From the NCBI GenBank assembly GCA_018398805.1, contig JAGFBZ010002135.1, positions 90,346-154,345 on the forward strand: DNA of 64,000 nucleotides. Direction: 5' to 3'. Source of the stretch: Hirundichthys speculiger. Its lineage: Eukaryota > Chordata > Actinopteri > Beloniformes > Exocoetidae. Under the pieces are notes generated by a model that saw nothing but the letters and a program-made list of their open reading frames with translations, did not search any database and had not been told where the DNA came from. This document shows, in pieces, positions 48,775 to 61,123 of the stretch; position 1 is the first letter of the stretch; each line of letters starts with the position of its first letter. The position numbers were made by a program, and so were the translations under genes.

Positions 48775-49300
48775 TTTTGTTTTTATATGCGCCACGTAGC
48801 TCCATAAAGTTTCATGTCATTCCCTTGATATCACTGTTAAGAGTGATTACCTTCCATTAGCTCTACCTCTACTATAAATTTCCTTCTACACTACTTAGGT
48901 TAGCCTACAGACGTCATCCTTTATATTTACACATGTACACCATATTTACTGAACTGCCACATAAGCGCACGGCAGCCCGACATTAGCAGAGCAAATAAAT
49001 ATGACAAACAATACGGGGGAAGGTCTCCTTCAGGTCAGCTACTTGTAAGATTTGCTACAATGACCGGAGGGATTTATGATGGGTGTGCATGTCGGAGAGA
49101 ATAACCTCTCCGTCTGAAAAGCAGAGTCTGCAGAAATTGTTTCCTAGATGGGCTGGATGCCTGACAAGGAGGAACTTCAAGGAAGTCAAAAAGAGCATTA
49201 CGTGGGTTTGCAGCAGGAAGATCCCATAAATCCCAGGAAGACACGTATGAACAAGGGAGAGGCTTATGAGATTACTTTCATACATACACACACACACATA
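48775..49300. other. intron, unassigned
   Basis: Non-repetitive by eye; ends in a short CA/TA repeat. No exon with splice sites identified. Confidence 0.5.
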
Positions 49301-49310
49301 TATATAGTTG

Positions 49311-50728
49311 CATTATTTCCCTGATTAATCACGATTAATCGCATTGTATACGCAAAATCAAATAATGAATTCAAAAGTAGTGTAAAGGTCACTTTTATTT
49401 AAATGTTCTGCTGCCATATGAACTAAAGTGTCATAACATTTGTTGTTCAAACACTTTTAACGTCAGCACTTGTCAGTAACACATATTTAGTGTAAATCTC
49501 ATCTTAAAAAATGTCAAATAAAATAAAGATTATTGCCATTGCCAGGGCATTAATGTCATCCTGTTTTTTTTTTATAAAAAATAAAAAAAGTTGACTAACT
49601 AAATGATTGTGTCTCAGCACAATCAGAACATTAAAACAGGTAATTTCTGAGGTAACAGCAGAAACTTTTAACGGGGAGTTCAACTTGTCAGTAGTTACAA
49701 ATAACCTTGTTTCTGTTGAATCCTCCGTCTGGGAGAACTTTAAAATGAAAATGTCCATGTTAGAGTTCAGTAACTTTACCAATCTGTGTATCATTCATTC
49801 TTTCCATTTTCAACTGTCAATCAAAAATTTAAAAAAAAATTAAAAAGTGACATTTTATCTGTCTTTTAATCTAACAAAAAAAATGAAGAAAAAAAAGCCT
49901 GTTTTTTAATATTTCAGTTTTAGACTTGGATCAAAAATATGTAATTAAAAAACAGGCCACAGAACTGGATTAGTTTTATAATGGAGGACTGGACTTTCTG
50001 TTGTCATTACACATCTGAGCCACTAGATGGAGCCGCACTGCAGTAACCAGCTAGAGAACAGCAGGACAGTGAACACATGGAGCAGATCTGATGGAACATG
50101 GAGGAATGACCACAAACGTTTGGTTGCAGTCCAGAATTTTTTTTCAGACAGAATTGTTAATATTTCTACCTGAGTTGCTACCTGAACTGTAAAGTTCACG
50201 GATTTTTACCGTTCTCTATGTCTGTTTTAGCTTTTGTTCACCTGCCAATTATCTTCCGGTTCCGCAGCAGCCAGTAACACTTTTCAAAACTTTTCAGGTG
50301 TTTTTATATTTGTTTTGATATCTTGATATTTATTTAAATAGAAGAACAGAAGTACTTAATCCCCTTTTTTTTTTTTTTTAAGAGACAAGAAGGAAAGGGG
50401 AAAAAAAAAGAGAGAGTTTTGTTATGTTTGTGGTGCATGGGGGGGGTGAAGGTAATGGGAGGATAACTTTGCGACTTTGGGGTGTGTGACGGCTTTTATT
50501 TTGTTTTAATAAAAACAAAATAATGTTTTTATTTTTTTATCATTATTATGTTTTTTTTATCATTATTATTATTTTATCATTTTTATTTTTTTATGTAAAG
50601 CACTTTGTTTTGCCTAAGGGCATGAAAAGCGCTCTATAAATAAAGTTTGATTTGAAAACAAAAGCATGTGAGCAACACGCGTTAACGCACGATAAAATAA
50701 ATGTTGGTGTTAATAAATTAATGCGCAT
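49311..50728. mobile_element. hAT-type element with GATTAATCGC words, copy 2 (inverted, longer)
   Basis: Starts CCCTGATTAATCACGATTAA and ends GTTAACGCACGATAAAATAA...TAATAAATTAATGC, the reverse of 35437-36075, with about 800 extra internal bases. Within these, 50590-50655 (AAAGCGCTCTATAAATAAAG) is a LINE-like tail. Ends are eroded; no duplication found. Confidence 0.7.
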
Positions 50729-50770
50729 ATATATACATATACATACATACACACATATACATATATATAT

Positions 50771-50815
<45 letters not shown>

Positions 50816-50864
50816 TATACATATACATATATATATACATATACATATATATATATACACACAG

Positions 50865-50912
<48 letters not shown>
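50726..50912. repeat. AT/AC microsatellite cluster
   Basis: Alternating TA and CA tracts; apparent open frames on both strands here are repeat translations. Confidence 0.95.
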
Positions 50913-50915
<3 letters not shown>

Positions 50916-50921
50916 AATAAA

Positions 50922-51390
50922 AGGGATGCACATGGTTAACCGTTTAACCCTTTAACCGATAACAGTAACTCTAACCGATTAATACTAACGGTCAATTTGG
51001 TTTTTAAGCTACGTAATTCAATCAACTCATGGGGGCGTGTCGACAGGTGCAACAGGCCTCTGATTGGTCAATTCTACATCGGCTTAGAAAAGAGCGCGTC
51101 ATCGAAGAATGAGGAAGTACCCACATCTGTACGATTCTGGTTCTCCACACTACAAAGACAGCACATATTCTAGTAATTTATGGAGGGAGATAGCGATGAA
51201 TGTGGGTCTGGATACGGCCGAGACGGTGAGGAAGTGGAAAAACGCAAGAGATAAGTTTAGTAAGTTTAGCTAATGCGTTGTGGCGTGGAATAACATAGCG
51301 GAGACCGCGCTAGTATAAATCAAAAGTGACGGCAGCATCTCTGCGACAAGCTGACGGCGACACATTGCCGCGAGAGTAAACACTGGGAAG
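50922..51390 (+). mobile_element. MADF-type element, 3'-truncated copy
   Basis: Starts AGGGATGCACATGGTTAACC and follows 12631-13245 through the MADF codons (MRKYPHLYDSGSPHYKDS, here preceded by a frameshift) before losing similarity near 51390. Confidence 0.78.
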
Positions 51391-51615
51391 GAAGGTGTAG
51401 TAACGTTTGTAAGGAAGCACATGAGCACTAAGAAGATATAGGAGGAAATACAACGCTACCAAGCAGACCAATCACATCCGTTGTGGTCAGACTACAGTGA
51501 AGGTTAAAGCATGGGGTTCCTCGCTACAGTGGAGATGTCAGTAGTTTGATGCAAAAGCAGGAACCATGCCTCGGATCTCTCTGGAAGGTAAGTCTAGAAT
51601 AAATTGTTTTGTGTC

Positions 51616-51756
51616 TAGGGCTGTCCTGATCCGATATTGATATCAGATATCGGTCCGATATCAGCCAAAAAGAATATTGGATAATATCGGACATCATGTA
51701 AAGTCTCTGATATTAACACTCTGATAAAAAGGAAATATAGTATCGACACAGCCCCA
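51616..51756. mobile_element. 141-base hAT-type MITE
   Basis: TAGGGCTGTCCTGATCCGAT to ATCGACACAGCCCCA with a perfect 8-base duplication TTTGTGTC (51608-51615, 51757-51764). Rich in GATATC/CGATAT words. Confidence 0.88.
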
Positions 51757-51764
51757 TTTGTGTC

Positions 51765-52784
51765 ATGGACTATAAAAGCTATGACATGTTTGACTAAAAT
51801 TGCCTTGTCTAACATCACGAGTGACTAATGTGCATAAACATACTGTGGGGGTGCAGAGGAAATACTTCAGGTACACTGTGCAAAATGGGGTTAGGGCAGT
51901 GGTGCCCCTGGTACCCCTAAATCACAGATGTCATGTCTTTATAATTCTGTTCTGTTCACAGCAGCCAAATTTAGGACACAAACATAAATTTGGACACAAA
52001 TTTTATAACCCTTAAAGCGGCATGTTATGAGAGAGCATACAGAGCTCTTTAAATTACACCAAAAATACTTGAATGTTAATTATAATCTCAATTACTGACC
52101 TTTACGCCACCTGCAGTTTGGCCAGAAACTTTGGACAATCTTCAGTCAAAGGTTTGTGCAATGATTGACTCACTGTTCGAGACAGTAATGCATCTCGCCA
52201 CAAAGCAGAGCGCTAAAACTTTTCTACTCAATAATACGGCCGGCAAACAGGGTGGACCTCAATCTTATTTAAGATTTACGGCTCAAACATGAAAGGAGAA
52301 GATTCATGGCGAGCTCATTATTGTTTCTCCATGCCTTCAGGAATTCAAGCCGTCATAAAAGCCAGAGGAGGTGGAGATAAGTGCTAAATGTGATTTTTGT
52401 GGTTCATGGTTGCATAACTGTTTTCTCCTCAATCAGAAAAAAAAAAATGCTGAAAATATATCAATTTCAATTCACTTTGAATTATGCTTTACAAAGCCAA
52501 AAATGTTCAGCTATTAAATATTTTCATGTGATCATATCTACAAATTTAAACAGCTAAATGAACATTATCCTGGATGGACAGCGCGGACGCTCAGATGCTC
52601 TTTAACCACACCCTGACTGGTTAGAGCCCCCCCCCTCCCCCCCCCGACCACCACCACCCCACCCAAACACAACCCCCACCCCTCTTTATGAGTCCCCTTT
52701 AATCACGATATTCCACATAGTCCCACTGATGTAATTCAATAAATCTGGCGAAGGCTGGATTTCAAAAAAAGGCGAGCGGGTTAC
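51765..52784. other. intron next to the second coding exon
   Basis: A C-rich low-complexity tract at 52627-52685; otherwise unassigned and apparently repeat-free. Sequence immediately beside the exon (52690-52784) looks unique. Confidence 0.5.
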
Positions 52785-52878
52785 CATGGTGATGCATCAA
52801 AGCTTGACTGGAGGAGCGTTGAAAGTCCGAAACGATCAGCTCCTCAGGCCTGCGAGAGGACGCGTGCTCCATCCTTTC
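52785..52878 (-). CDS. grb10: grb10 second coding exon
   Basis: A 94-base exon is bounded on the minus strand by TTTTTAACAG at its left and CATG|GTAACC at its right. It starts in phase 0, as the first coding exon requires, and ends with one spare base. Joined to the next exon it gives the aspartate run before VDLEQL in frame. It encodes 31 residues beginning ERMEHASSRRPEEL and ending QALMHHH, with no stop. Human GRB10 has a poorly conserved stretch of similar length here that starts DKVEQ; the D/E-K/R-V/M-E spacing matches. Without this exon the first and third exons cannot be joined in frame. It is too short and too diverged to stand out by itself. It sits in otherwise repeat-free intron, next to a C-rich low-complexity tract. 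Confidence 0.75.
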
Positions 52879-53634
52879 CTGTTAAAAACAAAAGAATAAT
52901 TTTCCGAAATGCGAAATTCAAGTGCTATTCGTGTTCAAGATGTTCCATATTTTGATGGAAGGTAAGACAACGTTTTATCTCCAGAGTTCGGACCGTCAGA
53001 TAAAAGGTTGAAGCAACATCAGATCACATCTTCCCCAAACTATCAAGACACTTCCACTGACATTTTCACAAATGAAACACATCATATTGTTTTGGGGTTT
53101 TTTTTGAGTGTCTACGAATATTTGTTGATAAATAAAACGATTCACTAAATCTCACGCACACTGAAACAATCTCTAACTCCTAGAAACAAACTGTCATGTT
53201 CCTCGTCGTTTAATCTGAAGCAGCTTTGAGGCGAGGAGCCTGCAGAGGAGAAACTGAGGGAAAAAAGCCAAATTCTAAATCTCCCATTTTCCAGGAAAAA
53301 GAGGAACGTGGAAGCGTTGCTTCCAGGAACTGCTCGTGGCCAGAGGTTACACTGTGCGTGCACGCACATACACACCCACTCACAACTCCCCTCTGTGCTT
53401 CGAAAACATCCACAAATGCCCCGAGTGAGATTTATAGCCCTGAAAAGAGACGCCAAAAGCTTTCCAAGGAAGGCAGCTTGGCTGCAGCGCCTGTAAACTG
53501 ACGGCTAAAGCTTTGGAACGACAACTTAGTCGCTAAAGTCACACTGAAACACAGTCACCGAGCTGTGTTATTAAAATATGAATAAAAAGTATGCAAAGGC
53601 ATACTCAACAGTTTAAGATTTCTGTTGCTAAAGA
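52879..53634. other. intron, unassigned, repeat-free by eye
   Basis: One open frame with a good acceptor-like TTTCTCCTCTGCAG lies near 53235 on the minus strand, but no donor or family similarity supports an exon. Confidence 0.45.
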
Positions 53635-54479
53635 CAGGGGTGTCAACGGGAAATTGGAAAAAACTCTGAAGCGGGGGGGGGTGGGGGGGGCGTTTGGGAA
53701 AATTTTGAGTGACTAGTGATTCAGTCACTGATGAACTTCAACAGTAAAAACATCACTGACAAGATACATGGATCCAAAACTTTAGTAAGCAGTTATAGAA
53801 ATATAGCATGTTTAAATTCAACATGTCTTTTTTTTTGATGCCTGTAACTCTGAACATTAGCTTTCTTAATTTTTTTTAATCACAAAAAGCTCTAAACACT
53901 GAATAACTAATACTTCAGGCATGAAAATCCCCCACCTTTCGGCGAAATTTGCCATTTTGAAGTCAAAAAGAGAGACCGACGTGAATCATGTAGATCCGAG
54001 GAGTTTTCTATTTTGAGGGGGGGGGTCGGAGTCGGGAGATTTTTTTTTTAATTTAATGATCATATAATTGCCCTAATATGTAAACTGAGCACTTCAGAAA
54101 TCGGCAATTTAAATGTACTTGGAGGTTACATTGCTAAGCGAGACGAAACAGGACCACGCCGGTGACGAGGCAGACGAGCTTTCGTTTCCTAGCTACATTT
54201 ACCAGTGGTGAGAAGCGCTGTATATTTCATCCGCGTTGTCTAACAATAAATAAGTACAATGAGGAATAAACATCTCTCCTGTGAATTTAAAGCTAATAAT
54301 CATCCATCCAAACAAGAAAGGGAGAAGTAATATCAGAAAATATGAGCTTCGGGCTACTTTGACAGTTGATCTGGCTGTGATAGCGGCTGGATTGTCAACG
54401 GGCTCATTGCGCATGCTCTGGTCTCAATCACTCAATCAACCAATCGCAATCGAGAATTCACGTCACGTTGGTGGAGGGT

Positions 54480-54522
<43 letters not shown>

Positions 54523-54619
54523 GAAAATATTAAACCGGATTTGCACGTATCTCAAAAATGACCCCCAGGATGGAAAAAAACTCTGAAATCAGCGAATCCG
54601 CGGAGAATTGACACCCCTG
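53635..54619. mobile_element. DNA transposon remnant with CAGGGGTGTCAA ends
   Basis: Left CAGGGGTGTCAACGGGAAAT, right AGAATTGACACCCCTG; AAAAAACTCTGAA occurs inside both ends, and TAAAGA flanks both sides. A 40-base C run lies at 54481-54520. hAT-like by its termini; the duplication is short (6). Confidence 0.7.
54481..54520. repeat. C40 homopolymer
   Basis: Longest homopolymer in the window; true length is uncertain because such runs are error-prone in assembly. Confidence 0.9.
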
Positions 54620-54639
54620 TAAAGATCACTAATGGGTCT

Positions 54640-55190
54640 TTTCTTCATGAGCTCTGATGAACTTTCTGACTTAAAGTTTTCTTTACAACATTGATTTGGT
54701 GGATCGAAGTTTGCAGCCGTTCAGATCTCTTAAGGTCCAGTCAGCATTTCAACTGGGGTGATGTGTGAACTTTGGCCTAAAGAAAAACTTTTTTTCACTA
54801 ATTTTGTTGCATATTTGCTCGTATGTTTGTGATCGCTGTCCTGTTGCGTGATTATCTGTCAGACAGATATACTCATATTTAAATCTAGAATAATTTGCTT
54901 TAAAGGGGAGTTTTTAGGCAACTCAATGCACCAAAGTTGTGCGGCTGCAACACAAGCCCAGATCATCAGCCTGCCACCACCATGCTTGACAGTTGATTTG
55001 AGGCATTTGTGCTGCCGTGTTGTTTAACGCTGTGCACTTTGAGCATTTTTAGAGCGACTACATTATTAGAAGTCGCGGGGTAATTCACTATTTGCAGCTT
55101 TCTTGAATTTTAGTCACTAACTTTTTGTCCTGAATTATATGGTCTAACAGTGGATCTCTTGTTCTTAAAAGTCCTCTAGAACCCCCCCCC
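54640..55190. mobile_element. old dispersed DNA-transposon fragment (antisense Tc1-like text)
   Basis: Words such as TGTCCTGTTGCGTGATTATC, CACAAGCCCAGATCATCAGC and CTGCCACCACCATGCTTGAC match a common fish Tc1-like repeat read on the opposite strand. Heavily decayed. Confidence 0.6.
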
Positions 55191-55322
55191 AACAGTCAAC
55201 ATAATCTACTTTTTTTTTTTTTTAAATAATGATTGATTTACGCTTCTGCGTTAAATCGACATCATAGCTACACCATATGTGTGAACGCTACGTAGCCTGA
55301 TGTGGACTGCAAGAAACGCAAT

Positions 55323-55952
55323 CAGCGTTGCCAGGAGGATTATCGTAGACTCAAAACTATCGTATTTTGAGGGAAATTATCGTACATCTGTCATAACTAA
55401 AATAACAACCCCAATGATGCGCTATAGTCAAATATAATTACTCTAGTGATAAAAAGCATCCCACAGCTCACAGTTTCGAGGTGTCAGTACTGAATGGGTT
55501 AACGGCACCACATCAGCCTCAACTCACAGTTGCGTCAGACTAATGTGTCCCCCAGAAACAAATGAGAGGTGGGAACTAAAAGCCAAATAATGAGACCTGG
55601 AGGCGATTTGAGACTAATTTTTCCCTTGCTTTTTCTCTTCTGCTTAAACAGTTTAAATCTCGCTCGCTCGACTTCCTGATCTGGTCCTGACTGTGAGCGT
55701 CTCGTGGGACGAAGCTGACCATTCGGCCTATCGGGCTTGTTGTTCTGAGACACGCTCAGCAAAGCACGATTGGCTGGAAACATGTCACATGGGATCAGAT
55801 GCCTTCAGGGTTCACAAAAAACTCTCCGGCAGGCAATAATTTTTAAACGGTCAAATTATCGTACATTTGGCCTTTTTTTGGATTATTGATCGTACATCGT
55901 ACAGATTATCGTACAAATAAATACGATAATTATCGTACACCTGGCAACGCTG
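55323..55952. mobile_element. hAT element with CAGCGTTGCCAGG ends
   Basis: CAGCGTTGCCAGGAGGATTA and ATTATCGTACACCTGGCAACGCTG-type right end; flanks AACGCAAT / AACGCAAC (7 of 8). TTATCGTAC words recur at both ends. 630 bases. Confidence 0.9.
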
Positions 55953-56193
55953 AACGCAACAGGTCGATTCGTTCTTCTTTGTCTTCCAATTTCCCATCAT
56001 TACTTCTTCTTTATCGTCATCTTCAAGTTGGGTAGAACAATAGTTTTCTACAGTGTCTTTAAAAACGACTGATGCTCAACATTCATCAGCACCAAGTCGC
56101 GTAAAAATGAACTTTGTTTGCTCTGCTGCTGTCTGAGCTACATGTAGGAAGTAAACGAAAGGAAACTTGGCACTACGAGCTACAGCGCAACAT

Positions 56194-56815
56194 AGCGCTG
56201 GGCGATATGACGATACATATCGTGGGGACGATAGAAAAGTGTGTATTGTGCCATTTCTCTTCTATCGTTTCTAACCTAATTTTATCAATTATTACAGCAA
56301 ATATGTAATTAAATAACCTGCAACGATAAATTTGATAGAATCATATCTACTTCTACAAAGTAGCCTTTTATGTTTGCACTTTTATTCATGGTTAATGCCT
56401 TAAACAGAGTTCTCTTCAACCCTGATGTTTACTTTAGACACTTTATATTGGTTTGCAAACTTTGCACTACAAGGTTACAGATTTCAGAAAGTTGAAAAAA
56501 TAATTTGTGTTTATTTTTTATAGCTGAACTTCAGTGCAAAAATGTGTTTTTCCTCTCAGAAACTGTTGTGCACTTTAAAAAAAATGTGAAAGCTACTGTA
56601 CCTCTGTACCTACCTGTTTTTGCTGCACTAAAATGTATGTTTGTGACAGTTCAGCTAAATGTCCTTTCAAAATAAAGTTGAAAAGTAAGCAATGAAATTT
56701 TTTTAAAACTTTTCAGAGAATAACTGAAAACATACTTTATTATGGTATATCGTGATATATATCGTTATCGTGATATAAAACAGTCCATATCGTGATATAT
56801 GATTTTTTTCCATAT
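56194..56815 (+). mobile_element. CGATAT hAT-type MITE, copy 7 (family A)
   Basis: Starts AGCGCTGGGCGATATGACG; CGCAACAT is at 56186-56193 and 56816-56823. The right end stops at TTTTTTTCCATAT, lacking the outermost CGCCCAGCGCT, yet the target duplication abuts it. Confidence 0.92.
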
Positions 56816-56823
56816 CGCAACAT

Positions 56824-57420
56824 AAGAACCCGCACTGCCATCTAGCGGTTGGTGGTGGAAAAACAATAACGCACAAGCATAAACGCCATAGACAGTTCAG
56901 GGGAGATCTATAACCTACGCGTGAAGGTGCTACGCAGAAGCATAAATCAGCCTTAAAGCAGGAACGACTGAACTGTCACTGATCTCTGAAGACATGCAGA
57001 CAGAGGAACTGTAGTCCAGGTTCTCAGAGCAGACATGTTCAGGAACATATGGTACTAATACTTATCCTGGAGGGAGAGTCATTTAATACCCAATTCTTTC
57101 TGCTTATCTGGACAACTACAGGCATAATTCATGGACCGTGTCTCTTTTAGTGCTGTGTAATACTCGCGCAAGCACATTTACAAACGTAAACTCGTACACG
57201 GGGAGGTAGATGTTTAACGAGGGATGAAAGGCTACTCAATCTGAAATATCTATGGCACAGAACCAAAGATGTGACTAAGACACAGGCTGGAGTAGCGCCC
57301 AGATTCCCAAACATGTTCAGCTTTATGTATATACATCAAACAAAGAGCTCATTTGCTCCTTATCTATACACACACTAACCTACAGAGAAACCCCACATGT
57401 GTGTGTGTGTGCACGCACAC
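56824..57420. other. intron, unassigned
   Basis: No family recognised; ends at a GTTA microsatellite. Confidence 0.5.

Positions 57421-57451
<31 letters not shown>
57421..57451. repeat. (GTTA)n microsatellite
   Basis: Seven to eight GTTA units. Confidence 0.95.
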
Positions 57452-57452
<1 letters not shown>

Positions 57453-57454
57453 AA

Positions 57455-58165
57455 GTTGATTTCAGTCAACCTTTCAAGGCAAACAAGGAAGAGACAAAAA
57501 AAAATTACAATTTGACTGAAAAAGGCTCAGGCAGAAGCAAAGCTTATTAATGCCCGCCTACTATACAACTTAAGCTACACAATATATAGTGTCAAGTGGG
57601 AAGAAAAAAGAAAAAGAAAAAAACAAACAAAAAAAAAACAAACAAAAAAAAAACATATAATATATACATATACTGTACATACACTTGCATACATACATGT
57701 ACACACATAGATGCATATACATACACATACATATCTCTTTTCCCCTTTTTTCAATTACAGCCATAACTCCCAAATATAAATGCACATAATGATTTTTTGA
57801 ACATAACAAAGGAAGTACATTGCTTAAGTTTAAGATCAACACTATTCCACAGCTGGACCCCTATAAAAGAAATACATCTTCTTTTAACTTCTTTCATCGC
57901 TTTTGGTAACAAAAATCTGCATCCATCTCTTAACTCATATTTACTCTCAGACGCTATGAAAAACGTAACGCACGCCGTCTCTTGTCAACAGTTTCACACT
58001 AGAACACGTGGCAACGTTGCAACCCGTTTCTTTAAGATTTTTTTTCTACCAGATGCAGGCTGGAGGAATGTTGTTTTCTACCGAGACTCAATTCACTATT
58101 CACAGCAGTCGTACTGGTGCAAAAACCCTTTTCCTGGAAGTTACCAGGAACCAATATAACTTAAT
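57455..58165. mobile_element. probable dispersed repeat, unclassified
   Basis: The TTGATTTCAGTCAACCTTTC start and GCAAAGCTTATTAATGCCCG words recall a common fish interspersed repeat. An open frame from 57797 to 58159 has no recognisable domain. Class unknown. Confidence 0.4.
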
Positions 58166-59107
58166 ATCGGTTCCACGGGGGCTCAGCGGTCCCATCTGAG
58201 CTCATGTTTGTACGAGGCAGCTGAGGCTACGTCACCTCCGTCGTCCCTTCGGTCCCAGTGAGACGTCACGCCATGCTTTCACGCCCGTCACACCAAGCCC
58301 ACGGCTTGTTACTGTTGTTTGTTTAGCACGCTATTTATAGACCTCCACAATACTATTTAGCCAAATACTTTAGGTTAGCGGAGGGTTGGAGAGGAGAAAA
58401 TCCAGGCTGGAACAAAAGGCTCATTCTGCAGCAGTTGGACCCTGGAAGTAGGTCTGTTGTGTTGCAGAGACGCCATATTTCACTGAACTGGGCACCTCAG
58501 TGCACGTATGTCGACCAATGAAGGCTGTCCTCGAAGCCTTAAGATATTTGAAACAAACTAACAGCTTATATTTCTGTCAACCGTACTTTTCCAATCAGAA
58601 GTTTTCCAGGAAAAGAAAGCTTTAATAACTTTAGGCCTACAGGGATAGCTTTAGCACTGCTCGGTATCGGTTCTCCTAATAATAATAATACTGCATTATA
58701 CAGGAGATATTTCCACTTCTGGCTGTTTTGAATGTTGTGGGACGTGCTAACAGCTTGCTAACAGCTGGCTAACAGCTCGATTCAAAACCATTTCCAAGTG
58801 TTCATGCAGGTTCAGCTCTGTATTTCTGGAAGGAGTTAAAGGGTTGGTTGGACTTTGTTGGAGGGTACCTTGTTCTTTGACAACACAGATCTTGAAGATC
58901 ACTTCCAGTTGTGGTTTTTTTTTTTCCGTCCTGTTTCAAAGCTGAGATGTGAGGAGAGAAACTTCTCAAGAGTGAAGGTTAACGGATGTCACTGTGATGA
59001 CATTTGGCGAGATGAAAGATCCCAACATTTTTTTTTTTTTTTTACCAAAGGTAGTCTAACCTTTTAAACAATGCTAGCTATGTCTATTTACATTAAGCAA
59101 ACAAACC
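58166..59107. other. intron, unassigned
   Basis: Short AATAAT repeat at 58676-58690 and T runs at 58914-58925 and 59029-59043. Nothing else recognised. Confidence 0.5.
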
Positions 59108-59880
59108 GTGCATTTACATGGGAAGTTTAATTTCTCTTTAATTCAGAATTAAAGTTAAATCCGATTTAAAATGATTAAAAATTGCCATGTAAACACCTAA
59201 TTCCGAATGAAAATGTCCATTCCGAATTAAACTTAATTCCAAAGTAAGTTGCTGGTTTATTCCGATTTTAATTCCGAATAAAATAATTCCGTGGTCATGT
59301 TTACACTCATTCCTGTTTAAATTAATTCCCGTCTTTCTGCGCATGCTAGTTCTCTTGCCCGTCTGTCACGATGACGCTTATATTCCGCGCTGGGCTTGTT
59401 TTCAAAACAAAGTTTCAAGATGGCAGCACGCAGTAAACGGTGTTCAAGAGCAGAGACGATTTATTTAATAAATAACTTGGATGAACTGGAAATAATTAAA
59501 AGAACAGATGGCAGGAAACATAAAAATTGTGAGCTTTTCAAAGTTGTAGCGGCCAGGTTAAATGAAGGAGGTTTCACAGATAGAGACGCCACCCAGGTCA
59601 AAAATAAGTGGAATGTTATTGCTAACCGAGTAAGTTTTTTTTTTCTTTCTTCCGGTAGACGTTAAATACGTAAAGACGTCCGCCCCCCCCCCCCATCCAA
59701 TCAGAACCCTTCCCAACCCCCCAGACCTCAAGCAGAATTGGATAAAGCCGATCAAACGTGTTTTCCATGTAAACCTCAATTCGGAATTACTATTTCCCAT
59801 GTAAACTCAAAGGAAAAAATAGTTTAATTCTGAATTATTTTTAATTCGGAATTATTAATTCCAAATTAAAAAACATCATG
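59108..59880 (+). mobile_element. Myb/SANT-carrying DNA transposon, copy e
   Basis: Starts GTGCATTTACATGGGAAG and ends AATTAAAAAACATCATG, the last bases of the right end missing. The Myb/SANT frame (59396-59665) is open and followed at ACCGA|GTAAGT by a consensus splice donor. Confidence 0.82.
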
Positions 59881-60840
59881 ATTTTTTTCCCATTAGCATT
59901 CTCTGAACAGAATTACTACCATGTTTAAATGGATCCGCTTCAAGTGAGGTCTACAAGTATTGGCACGGGGCCATTTTTTGTATGATTTCTGCGTTCATAC
60001 GCCGCCATAATAGAACCAAACTGTACAGATACTGACTGGAGAGTAAAAATAATGGGGGCCGACCTTCCCTCCATCCAGGAACCGGACCTGTCCAGGGTCA
60101 GCGAACATCTCTGCACACAAGCTATTCAAACTTGGCAAATAAAGATGATTCCGATTCTTTAATCTATGTTTCACGAAGATTTAGCATTTCTTGTTAGAAA
60201 TTACAACCATCCTGTTTTTGAGATTCTTGCTCAAAAATGATATGGCTGATTTAAAATGAGTACATCTCAGCCGCTACAAGGCGTATTTCAATACATTTGG
60301 TATCAAAATAAAGGGAACACTTGTGAGATTACGACAGAAGTATAAAAATTAAGCATCTATTTTACCAGACGAACCAACTGGGGCTCTCAGAAGGCTCAGC
60401 GTTGATCAATCACAGCAACAGTCTTTGAAACTGTTCAAGCAAACACCACGTGGGTCACCACAGGCATCGTCCAATCAGAACGAAGCAGGGAAAGTAATCC
60501 ACAGTTTCAGGTCTTGTTCGTTCCCAGCAGCAGGAGTTATGCACTGGAATGTGATTTATGACAGTGAAACATCAAAATGTGAGAGCGACTTCAGACTTGG
60601 GCTGGAAAAACTCAAGCAGCAGCCAAATCAGTGAGTTTTTGTCCAATATTGTATCGTTGTGAATCTGTGAGTCTGAGCTCTCACGTGCTAGCAGCGCTCT
60701 GTTGGGGTCACATGACAGGCGGACGCCTAACATCAACGTAAGTCAAGAACACTCCAGAGAAAGTTGGCGTGTCAATGCTTGACGCTTTCGCGGATGTAAA
60801 TAGTGCGAACAACTGGTTACATTCAAGAAAAGGAAAGACA
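59881..60840. other. intron with LINE tail fragment
   Basis: Bases 60060-60165 end AACTTGGCAAATAAAGATGA then TTCCGATTCT, a fish LINE 3' tail. The open frame at 60425-60634 has no recognised domain. Rest unassigned. Confidence 0.5.
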
Positions 60841-60849
60841 GACTACACT

Positions 60850-61115
60850 CAGATAGAAAACATCTGTTCTGTAATCCGACTCTTGGACAGGATTAAACCC
60901 AAATAAACTTGCATCAAAATGATGGAAAAGAAACAGCTCATGAGCCAAAGCGTACAGCATCACCTGTCAAAGGTGATGGAGGACGTATTATGGTGTGGGC
61001 AGGTGTGGCTGCCAGTGGAACGACTCACAGGTGATGTGACTGCTGACAGAAGAACCAGGATAGATTTTGAGACGTGTCAGGTGATACTGTAAATAAAAAT
61101 ATTTTCTTCCAAGTA
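60850..61115 (+). mobile_element. Tc1-like transposase remnant
   Basis: Plus-strand text in one frame near 60950-61030 reads KGDGGRIMVWAGVAASGTTH, the GG..M.W block of Tc1-type DDE transposases. ACTGCTGACAGAAGAACCAG follows. Same family as 10775-11700; interrupted at 61124 by a hAT element. Confidence 0.72.
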
Positions 61116-61123
61116 TTAAAAAC

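Noticed and set aside
50591..50939. Tyr/Ile-rich open frames on both strands
   Set aside because: Products of alternating AT/AC microsatellites, not genes.
52775..52800. RFX X-box-like GTTACCATGGTGAT
   Set aside because: It coincides with the donor and last codons of the second coding exon, which explains the sequence better.
53145..53456. Possible grb10 exon on the minus strand after TTTCTCCTCTGCAG near 53235
   Set aside because: The frame hits a stop soon and no donor keeps the phase needed between the first and third coding exons; the segment at 52785-52878 fits instead.
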